64,000 bases of DNA. Source: Phanerochaete sordida. Its lineage: Eukaryota > Basidiomycota > Agaricomycetes > Polyporales > Phanerochaetaceae. The DNA is taken from contig BPQB01000001.1 in assembly GCA_019973155.2 (NCBI GenBank), forward strand, positions 744,001-808,000. Direction: 5' to 3'. The notes under the pieces are model-generated. The model saw only the letters and a program-made list of their open reading frames with translations. It made no database searches and was not told the origin of the DNA. Position 1 is the first letter of the stretch; each line of letters opens with the position of its first letter. This document shows, in pieces, positions 55,067 to 64,000 of the stretch. The position numbers and the translations under genes are program-made.

Positions 55067-58000
55067 AGGCGGCGCACGGAGGACGTCTCCTGCCCCCTCT
55101 GAACCCGTACGTAAATCATGTCCGCCTGAAACAAGACCACAGACCCTGAATGCCTCCGTGGATAGGTCTCCTTGTCGGTCTTGTGGCTCGAATACTATTG
55201 GCGTGGGCGAAATGCAATTGCTTTCAGTTTCCCATGTCTGCCGAATGGATTCACAGAGGGATCAAACTAGTACCGGTAAGGGGATACTGTCGGCCCTGCA
55301 ACGCTCGACGCATTCACTTCTATCACGCCATTGTTTGGTTGCTAACACCAGTTGGGCACGCTCGTGAAGTTAATCCGGTTCTCCCGGTGCTGTGCGCTGG
55401 GCTCTGTCCCTCGGGGCGGTGAACCTTGCAGTAGGCGACCCAGCGGATAACTTAGCATTTAGACGGCGACCACGCTGGGGACAGCCCGCTACATCGTGGC
55501 TGCTCGGGCGCGAACCATATCTGTGCGCCTCTCGCGCCGTCCTCTGACTATATCTTGGGCGACTGATGTATGGATCCCCGCAGGAGGCTAGCTTTGCACG
55601 CCCGGCGAGTCGCGGCTGCAGCGCCACTCGCTCACGGGTCAATTCATCCCGATTACGCATACAGGAACCGGCCGAGCCCTCAGAACTCGCCAGATAACGC
55701 GCAGCCTCCGAAGGTCAGGGTTCATCACGACGCGCAACAAGACCCTTGCTCACCTAGCGGATGTTTTCATTCCCAGGCGCAGCCAGAAAGGACTCGTGGA
55801 AGGAACGTCCCCTGCGGCTGAGTCACAAGGCCCGCCGCCGCTGGCGTAACTCTCACTGGGTTGTTGCCCGGCCGTCATGTCATCAAGCTGGAGCTGATCC
55901 TGGTTGAGCGCGACACCGGTCGGGCCTTTGATGCTTAAGGCCAACCGTGGACACGCAGCCTGATTCTTCGCCGTCGCCTTCCCATGCCTATGGGCTTCCC
56001 TTCTGCGCTATTATTTCCGGTCGTGATAACCTTGGTACCTGGCCGCAGAATCAACGGTGAGGCATCTCCCTGACCCTCCGAGGCGTATCAGGGCTGTCGT
56101 TCTTTGTCTTCCTAGAATGCCCATGTGATGGTCGAGGTGATGGACGGGACTGGGAGGCAGGTCTCCTGATGAGGGCCTCTGGGCTGCGAGCACAGGGCAG
56201 TGATAACGCTGCTACCGCTGCACGCTGACATCCGGTACGCCGTTGCACGCTTTCCCCGCAGGCCTGATCAACACAGGTCCGTACGCTTAGGCGCAATTCG
56301 ACCGTGCAGAGACACGCCCTTTTCTACCGCCCCACTGTGCATGACGGGAAACTCCATCAGGGGACGATCATCCAATCCCGACAAGTCGTCGGAAGAGGTG
56401 AGAATTTGTCACTGTATTGGAATACCCGCGACGCTCATCTCCCGTCTGCTATCTCTATTCTCTGCTCGACGCGGCGCGAGGGACGCGAGAAGCCGCCAAT
56501 GGCGACCTGGACCGAGGTTCATATCACCGACGGCCAGTGACGAGCGGGCCAGGGGGCGAACACGGAAAGCAGACGTCCACGGCCGTCGCGCGAGGTTAGC
56601 ATTTTTAACGAAGACAAGCTCAGCCCGTCGGGCTCTCGGTAGCGTCGCCGCGGTGCGGCTGTGCTGTCGGCTTCGATCGCGTGCACGCGAAGCGGTGCAC
56701 ACTGGCGATCTGAGACCAGCGTATTCAAATTGCGCGTCGCGGTCGGCGGGGCGCGGCACGCCGCCAGCGCAGCGGCGGCCGGGCGGACACAAAAATGTTT
56801 TCCTCGCCGTATTTACCAGCGGTGTCGCGGCCGCGGGCTTCGCGCAGGCGAGGGCCCGCCGCGCAGGCTTCCGGAAGCCACCAATAGCCGTTCTGCACGC
56901 GCCGGTCCCGGGTAACGGTTTGGAGGCACGCCAGAGTGCGTCCGAGGGCATTTGGCAACGAAGCCGCCCCGCGCTGATCTTCAGAGGGCATTCCTGCGAA
57001 GCTGGGCACCCATCTCAGCGCGGCCTATCTCCGCTTTTCCCCTCGCAGGCTATCGGCGCGGCCCCCCAAGATTGGAGTTGTCCATTCGAATTTGCACGTT
57101 CGTGATAAAGCTCCGAGGAAAGATGGGCGGCTGTCAGCTCGTGGGTTCTAACGAGCCTTGTACTGTGGTAACACTGACGGGAGACCAGATCGAACATCTG
57201 GCTATCGGCTGCTGTACTTGTGTCCTACCCTTGGGCCGCGTCGCCTCGAGTTATTAATCAAGGGCAGGCACTAGCATCAAGCAAACTGTGTCCCATTCGT
57301 ACATGAATTATACACGTTTGGCCGTGAGCGTGTTGATTCCGCTGATGCCCTTGCGGTATGCACTGCCCTGTGTACTGCGTAACAGAGCTGCCTCCATCTT
57401 GTCGCCCCACGAATGTCGCGCGATCGTTTATCATACGAACGCAGCTCGGCATCCCGCAGGTGATTCAGAGCGTCGCCTGTGACGAAATGGCACGGCGGAG
57501 CGTGTCAAATCTTGTGAGACGGATTGTATCATAGGACAGACCTACTTCTTCCGTCCTCCGCTGCGGAGCCTCATGTCCAGACCGCGAGTCAGCTGGTGTC
57601 GAGGTCAGCGCCGATGTCTCCGACCAGAGAGCCCTCTCCGATGGGAGCGCTCAGAGAGTTCCAGAAAGCGCGGAAGACGTTCATTTGGCGGCCAGCTACC
57701 ATGCCTCTGGGACGCCCGGCGCAAGCATTGGTATTATGTCGGAAATTCGGACCACCTTGATCATCAGGGCCCTGTACTGCCTTGCTGGGCGAGGTGGGCT
57801 CTGCTAGCATGCACGTCATCTATCAGGCGGCATGGGCACGACGCACCCGCGGACCTTGTGCTACGCTGTTTCCTGACAACCGTGCAATCTCTAATCTTGG
57901 GCTCAGCGGCGGGTCTGCTATGTTTGCTAAGAATTACCGGTTTGATCGACCTGGATGCCATCGCGTGCGCTGGGCTTCTGAGGATCCGAATCGAGGACAA

Positions 58001-58566
58001 GGGCTGTATGCGCTGCGTGCCAGACGGTTAGGTAAATCGGCATGAAACGCTTCTTGGATCAGGAGGGTGGCTGCAGCTCCTATTGTGCCGTAAACGGCGC
58101 AGGCATGCTCCGGCTACCTTATTCTGGGTGTGTGGGGGCCCGCAGGTGGTCCAGCGTCGCGTTACCGCCGTCGTGGCAGCCCTCGGTGAGCGCGCACGTA
58201 CTCGTACCGCGGCAGTGGAGTGCACCGCGTGGTGCTGCGGCAGATCTGGGCGATTTGCTTGAGCTGTGCCGACCCCATGCCTGAACCGTGAAGGCCGTCC
58301 GTCGCTGCTCCGTTCCCACGACGCTGGGTAGGGCGGGGGCGGGGCGATCGGCCGCGGCGTCGCGTGCGGAGGCCGAGCGAGTTTTGGCGGGCATGGCGAC
58401 GCGGGAGTATGTGGCAGAAGGCGGGGGCTGCGGAGGCGGTGGGCGAGGGTGGCTTTGCTGGGTGTATTTCTCGCGATTTAAGACACCTTCCTGATTAGGT
58501 AAGAGATCAGTTTGTTCCCCGCGGTGGCGTTGGCGGACCGGTCACACTCTGACCTCGACCACCAAC
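55067..58566. other. Gene-poor block, 3.5 kb
   Basis: This is the longest stretch without a supported gene. It contains many short frames on both strands, including one of 301 codons that opens at a GTG (56200-57105), but none shows a motif, consistent codon bias or splice continuity. Composition is mixed, with alternating GC-rich and AT-rich patches and no terminal repeats that I could find. It may hold decayed transposon sequence or lineage-specific non-coding RNA. The last 200 bp include the SF3B6 promoter. Confidence 0.5.
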
Positions 58567-59050
58567 ATGGCGCTTGCTCGACCAACCGTCCGTCCCGTCC
58601 TCCTCCTCCTCCTCCTCCCCTCGTCCCTGACCTTCCCTCTGCACAGGCAAAGCTGCCACCGGGCGCGAACCGCATCCTCTTCGTCAAGAACCTCAACTAC
58701 CAGATCACCGGCGAGGACCTCTACGACCTCTTCGGCCGCTACGGCAGCGTCCGCCAGATTCGCATCGGCAACGAGCAGAAAACAAAGGGCACCGCTTTCG
58801 TCGTGTTCGACGATGTGATGGACGTACGTACCCTGCGTCCCGTGCAGGCTCAGCCTTGCTGATGAGCCCCCGGCAGGCCAAGAACGCTCTGGATCATCTC
58901 AACGGCTTCCACCTCCAGGAACGGTACATCGTCGTCCTGTACCACATGCCCGCGAAACAGGATGCCGCCGCGGCAAAGGCCGACCTCGCTCGGCGGGAGG
59001 AGGAGCTTGCGCAGCTCAAGAAGAAGCATGATATCAACGACGAGGATTGA
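58567..59050 (+). CDS. SF3B6: SF3B6/p14-like U2 snRNP RNA-binding protein, 123 aa
   Basis: Three exons, 58567-58587, 58647-58823 and 58877-59050, give 124 codons. A short leader MALARPT is spliced to AKLPPGANRILFVKNLNYQI, the SF3b14a start. The single RRM has RNP2 ILFVKNL and RNP1 KGTAFVVF, followed by AKNALDHLNGFHLQERYIVV, LYHMPAKQ and a charged helix REEELAQLKKKHDI. It contacts SF3B1 and the branch-point adenosine region in the U2 snRNP. Intron 1 starts GTCCGT, an unusual donor, and contains a (TCC)n run before a CTGAC branch site. Reading through that intron instead gives polyproline, which is not typical of the family. Confidence 0.9.
58599..58620 (+). repeat. (TCC)n microsatellite in SF3B6 intron 1
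   Basis: About six to seven tandem TCC units within the first intron, upstream of the branch site. It may double as the polypyrimidine tract. Confidence 0.7.
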
Positions 59051-60906
59051 TGTGCGGCACCGCTGTATCTACGTTTTCCCAGTCAATTCAACGCTGACGC
59101 CAGTGTCTTGATCCAGCCCTCGCCTATTCGCCGCAGATCGCAGTGCAAATGACACACAGGGGCCCTGGGGTCTGCCTTGTCCCTCTCGTAACGCTCCCTG
59201 CGCAGCCCAGACCGATCTCCGCTACACACGATCATCTCGCACAGCTTCACAGCAATAGCATAACAATCGATACTAGACGAACTGCGCTACATCATGGCCC
59301 AACATGTCTAGACAAGATGTGCCCATCATTCCACGTCCGCCCTACCCTCGTGGCGCTGTCCGCGTGCACCTACTGGGCACCCCCGGCCGCTTGGCAAGCT
59401 GGGCACAGCGTGTTGATGTTCGGGGCTGCCGCACGCAAGTCACATCATGTAACTAGTCTGCACGGAATGCACTCACAATATTGCTCAGGGTACTGGTGGC
59501 TGCAGCACAGAAACATGTGAGCGATGAGCACAAGTCGCGATGGTGAGGTCTCACTATTGCCAGCATCTATTCCGGCATGCCTCGCCCTGGCAGTCCTCGG
59601 GATGCCTCGCGCTGAATACGCAGTTGTCCAGCTCGCAGTTGATCTGCGGCCGGCCGGTCAGCTGCCAACACTGCCTCCGAGTCGCGCCAACGCACCTCAA
59701 CCTCAGGCTGCCGCAGAAAACGGATATCAGAGAAAAGTCGCGGCAGCGCGGCAATCCGAGACCTACCAGGTTGACTCCGTGGCCGCATTGGCTTGTGACA
59801 AAGCGGTCAGCGTGGTCGCTGCGTATGCCCCATCGCGACCTACGTGTAAACATTCCTGACACTGGGCTGCGGCTTCAGCGGTGGGCCCCAGGGCGTGAGC
59901 GCGGAGACGTACCGGCGGTACTTGCACATGATGACGAGGTTGGCGTGTAGGACGAGTAGAGTGAGTTTGTGTGTAGGTTCTGGTGGTCGAACGAGCGCAT
60001 TCGCGTCGGCCTTTTATATGTTTAGAACCTCGGTCAGTGTGTGCTTGTTTGCGTGCGCTGTTCGCTGACGGCATCTTAGAAAAGTGTGGCATCGCCGCAG
60101 CGTCTGGGCAGGAGACCAAAGCAGCGTCCTAGGGCTTGGGCTGTTGGTACAGCCACTCCACCGAGCGCCAGCAGAAACGCCTTATCGCCTCTGGTCGTGA
60201 CTTCGGGGACTCCTGATCCATTGTCGTTGGACCTCCCTCGCCCGGGGCGGGTGAATTGTCTTGGAACTGAATAATCCCATATCGCGAGCTGGCGCGCCGC
60301 TAATCCCTTCTCAGAAGGACCCCGTTTAGGCTCCGTCAATCGAGTGTTCCGTAAGGGCGTGGTGCCCCTGCGTCCCTGCGAACGAATACGCCGATGCCAA
60401 TCTCCGATGCACCAACGAGGCTACATCGACGCCATCGACCGTGCGCCGTGCCAAACAAGCGTCCCAGGCCCCAAGCGAGCGAGCCCCAGCCTCCGCCCGG
60501 CCGCCTCCCGCGTTCCCCCACGGCTGCGGCGGCACCCTGCGGCGCGCTCTGCCCCCGCACGCGCCGCTAGGCCTCCCGGGGCCGACGGCCATGCTCGCGT
60601 TCCCACCGCCCGCGATCGCGCGCGCCCGGGAGAACGCGAGACAGGGCATGGAACGGCCGCCGCCTTCCTGCTCGTTCTACGTCCCCTTGTGTCCCCGCGC
60701 TGCTGTAATGTGCCTGGGCGCGATGGCAACTCGTGGGCGCATGGAAGCACAGACAATAGGCCTGTGAGACATTAGCGACGTTTGAGGTCTCGGTTCAGAG
60801 TTCCATAGAAGGCACTAGTCCGGAGAGCCTCTGCGAGTATTACATGCCAGCCCAGTGTAATATACAACAGCAAGATGCGACAGCATTAGATGGGTCGTGC
60901 GACTTT
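59051..60906. other. Gene-poor block, 1.86 kb
   Basis: Between the SF3B6 stop and the RPA190 stop. Short frames only. A GC-rich patch at 60440-60700 carries overlapping Ala/Pro/Arg-rich frames on both strands, without motif or start context. No tRNA or repeat family is recognised. Confidence 0.5.
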
Positions 60907-63900
60907 TTAGGACGCCTCTACGGGCATCACAACGTCAAAGACACCTGTCCCGGTGAGGTTCAGACGTCCGGCGACAATGTTCCCCGACGGCGTCGTCAGG
61001 TCATCAAAGTCGCCGTGCAGCGTGGCTTCGGAGAGGAACGACGCCGTGGTCTCGTACGAGGCCTTGAGCAGCGGCGACGGGTTCGTGGAGATACCGGACC
61101 TGTTGAATGGCTTGTAGCCACCGTCGAAGGTCTGCAGGACGTGTGAGCCATCCGGGTCGTGATGCGAACAGCACTGCGACGTACCATGTAGTCAGCGATG
61201 AGCTCCAAGTGCCGACTGTCGACATCGATCTTGTAGACGTTGAAGACTCCGCCGACCTCGCGCAGGATCGCAGCGCGGGCAGCCTCGACACCGTATGTCG
61301 TCAAGATCGCATAGATGTCGTTCGACTCGATGGAATTTTCATCTATCAGACTCTCCTCATCGCCGCAGGCGAATTGCCAGATGCCAGGGATGTTCGAACC
61401 GTTGGTGGTCAGCTAATCAAACCGCGTTAGATGGGGATGGAGGAGGGCGCATGTGACGCACCTTGTAGGTCGTTTCACCGTTCTTCTCATCCTTGTTCTT
61501 GAAGCAATCCGTGATGCCAGGGATCTCTCTGATGACGGTCTTGGTACACGTTTTTTCGACGATGCCAACGAGCAGCAGCTTGGGCATGTCGGAGGAGAAC
61601 TGAGGGCGACATCAGCATACGCCTCATTGCTCAGCTAGTGCGGACGCTCGTACCTGCAGGTCGATGGTGCACCCTGATTCCCGGAAGCTAAACGCCCTCG
61701 TGTACGAAAAGTTTTGCATGAAGGTCTGCTCGACGGCCTCGACCTGGTCGCTGAGGTCTTCGACATCCATGGCGTCGTTAGCCACGCCCTCGTCGTCACT
61801 CTCGCTCGCAGAGGCGTACGCCGCCTCGATCGCATCGTCGTCCATGGCGTCGTCCTCGTCCTCGTCGTCGCTGTACGTGGCCTGCTCCTTGGCCTGGCGC
61901 TGCCTCTTGGTCGCCGTCGCGTCGCCGTCGCCCACCTCGCTGGCCTCGTCCTCGTCCCTGCCGGCGCGCGCCGTGCGACCCTCCTCGAAGTCCTCGCCGC
62001 CGGCCTCCGCCTCTGCCTCTCCCACGCGCTCGCGGACATTCTTGCCCTTGCCGATCTCTGCCATCTGCGCCTTCATGTCCTGGTCGAGCTTCTTGAGCTC
62101 GTTCTGGATCTCGCGCTTGAGGATGAGCGGGAACTTCGTCCCGAACGAGGCGAGGATCTCGGAGGGCTCGACGTCGTACTCGGCCTGGTAGTCCTGCCGC
62201 GGGTAGAAGGAGAGGTCGATGGAGAAGTCTTTTGTCCGAGAGCCGCCGTTTGAGGCCAAGGTCTCTTTCACCGTAACCTTGTCCACGACCTGTGCCAATG
62301 TCAGGCGCCCGGCCCTCTTGCAGAACGTATCGATGTCCTTGAGCGAGACGCCCTGCCGAACGGCCATGGTCATCGATGGGGTTTTGGGCTTGCGCGAGGC
62401 GGTCATGACAATCTCTCGGAGACGGGGGATACCAAGGGTAACGTTGGCGGCACCATGTCCTAGTAGGTCGAGTGAGTGCTGGGGCTGATCTCCGCTATCG
62501 ATGGAACTTACCAGCAAAGTGGAAGGTATTAAGAGTCATCTGTGTCGAAGGCTCGCCGACACTATCATGGCGGTCAGCAAACGTCGTCCCGGCGACCGAA
62601 GAGGGAAGACGAAGGACACACCCTTGGGAAGCCAGCAGACCGACCGCCTCGCCCGGATCAACGAGGCTGCGCATGTACTTCACGTTCATAAGGAGCTTGA
62701 AGTGCCGTGAGTGGATGTACGGGGTGCGCATCTTGATGTTCGCATCTCGCTGGGTCTTCTCCTTGAGCTGCTTCGTGTACTCCTCGACCTTCTCTGCGAA
62801 CTTCTCGGACGTGCTGCCGAGGAAGCGCGCGGGGTTGTAGATGGACAGCGTGGGCTCGTCGAGCTCGAGGCCTTTCCGCTTGCTCTTCAGGATGTGCTTC
62901 ATGTGATCGGCGGCGAGCTTCTGGTCGATGTGCGACACGACGGCAGAGGGATTGAACTTGTTCACCGCGGAGTCCTCGTTGTGCGCGAAGAAGTCGAACT
63001 GGTACAGGTGCTTCTGTTTCGTGACATCCATACCGTCACCGCCGTAGTGGAACTGGTAGAGCGAGCCGTCGCTGCCACGCACGCTGTTGTCGTAATGGAC
63101 GCGGATGCCCTCGAGATGCTTGATGAGACAGCGCTGGAGGTATCCGGAACGTGACGTCTTGACTGCGGTATCAATGAGACCTTCACGGCCGGCCATACAG
63201 TGGAAGAAGAACTCCTGCGGCTTAACACCGGTCAAGAAGCGACTAGCGACGTAGCCACCGGCGATGGCTCGCGTCTCGAACGGCTTGAAGGACGGCAGCG
63301 TCTTGCCGCTGACCATGACCGGGACACGCCGACCCTCGAGCTCCTGCTGGCCGAGGGCGCAGGAGATCTGCTGGGCATTGACTGCGCTGCCCTTCGCGCC
63401 AGACTGGGTCATGGCCTGCATGTGATTGTGAGGGAACTGGCGCAAGAGGCCGTGGGGCATAACGGCGTCCGCGATGGACTTCGTGAGCTTGGCGAGCTTG
63501 CTCTTGACGGTCATATCGAGGCCTGCCATCTTGTTGTCGTCGCGAAGCACGTCTTCGAGCAGCGCCCGCAGCTGGGCAGGCTTCTCGCTATCTGGGGTAG
63601 ACGCGAGAGACGGGAAGTTCTCGATAGCTCCTTCCGTGCCGAGGTTCGCGCCCTTGCGAATGAGCTCCTTGCGGCTGGCGTTCCCCTCGGGAGTGAGCGC
63701 CAAGTCGTCCATCCGGCAGGTGAACGCACGGTGCTGCAGGAACTTTGTGAACAGGCGGCTGAGCACGCCCAGCAGAGTGCCGGCGACATCGGCGCCGTAG
63801 AGCTCGTAGACAGAGTGGACGAGGCCATAGTCCGTCGCACCAAACGCGGATTTGTCGAGAACACCACAGAGGAGCTCGCCATCCATGAAAATGACAGTGT

Positions 63901-64000
63901 CCTCCTTCGAGTCCTTGCCCCACAGCTGACCAGGCACCTTGGCCTTCGCGGTCAGATTGAGGCCTTTGGCGTTACTCGGGGTAAGATTGAGCATGACGGT
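60907..64000 (-). CDS. RPA190: RNA polymerase I largest subunit (partial, 5' end beyond window)
   Basis: The C-terminal two thirds of RPA1/Rpa190 run in from the right edge to TAA 60907. The funnel, bridge-helix and trigger-loop regions are visible: VLDKSAFGATDYGLVHSVYE, NHMQAMTQSGAKGSAVNAQQ, CALGQQELEGRRVPVMVSGK, YVASRFLTGVKPQEFFFHCM, GREGLIDTAVKTSRSGYLQR, HLEGIRVHYDNSVRGSDG and ANVTLGIPRLREIVMTASRK. Pol I-type features are ALGQQELEGRRVPVM and the long acidic insertion in the jaw (about 61720-62060: EAEAGGEDFEEGR, DDEDEDDAMDDDAIE). The C-terminus ends LTGTGVFDVVMPVEAS. Introns lie at about 62462-62511 and near 61600-61650, 61410-61460 and 61145-61185. It makes 35S pre-rRNA in the nucleolus. 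Confidence 0.93.

Noticed and set aside
56200..57105. 301-codon open frame on the plus strand
   Set aside because: It opens at GTG rather than ATG and has Arg/Ser/Ala-rich composition with no motif, no splice support and no consistent third-position bias. Long chance frames are expected at this GC content.

Overview
The window is a gene-dense stretch of a GC-rich filamentous basidiomycete genome. Genes carry many introns of about 50 nt with CTGAC or CTAAC branch sites, 5' leaders are pyrimidine-rich, and the encoded proteins are typical of Agaricomycetes. Two tandem CYP63-type P450s, a family known from wood-decay fungi, make a polypore-like white-rot lineage likely; that is inference. I find 24 supported protein-coding genes, one truncated pseudogene, one low-confidence spliced ORF and a family of promoter-like repeats. 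No tRNA, rRNA or CRISPR array was recognised. Unless stated otherwise, all gene models are spliced by eye.

Layout, 1-16.6 kb: the 5' end of VID27 (minus, cut by the left edge) is divergent from a small unknown gene. A BTB/POZ gene (minus) is divergent from CFT2/CPSF2. A tandem segmental duplication of about 4.8 kb follows. Unit 1 holds the 3' half of intact CFT2, CYP63 copy 1 and repeat copy A. Unit 2 holds a broken CFT2 fragment, CYP63 copy 2 and repeat copy B. More repeat copies (C, D) fill a gene-poor island.

16.6-31.7 kb: an amidohydrolase and an aldehyde dehydrogenase (both minus), a MATH/BTB-like gene, RTC3 (SBDS-like), a TDA3-like FAD oxidoreductase and a nicotinamidase. A second repeat island follows, with the same element inverted (copies E, F, G).

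31.7-64 kb is largely housekeeping: AFG1 ATPase, a disordered Ser/Pro-rich protein, ESCRT-III DID2, the cargo receptor SVP26, a predicted pseudokinase, a synaptojanin-type phosphoinositide phosphatase, three spliceosome or EJC components (SF3A3, FAL1/eIF4A3, SF3B6), a CDK-substrate-like protein, LCL2 and the partial RNA polymerase I largest subunit. Gene-poor blocks lie at 55.1-58.6 kb and 59.1-60.9 kb.

The most unusual material is: (1) a seven-copy dispersed element with a fixed CACGTG + GATCGCGATC + TATAAATA architecture, which also sits at the junction of the segmental duplication; (2) a truncated CFT2 copy whose last exons differ from the parent almost only at synonymous sites, interrupted by a 114-bp identical tract; (3) a 4-nt and a 10-nt microexon and three GC-AG introns; (4) a kinase-fold protein with Asn in place of the catalytic Asp. 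No evidence was found for a self-contained defence or mobile system.
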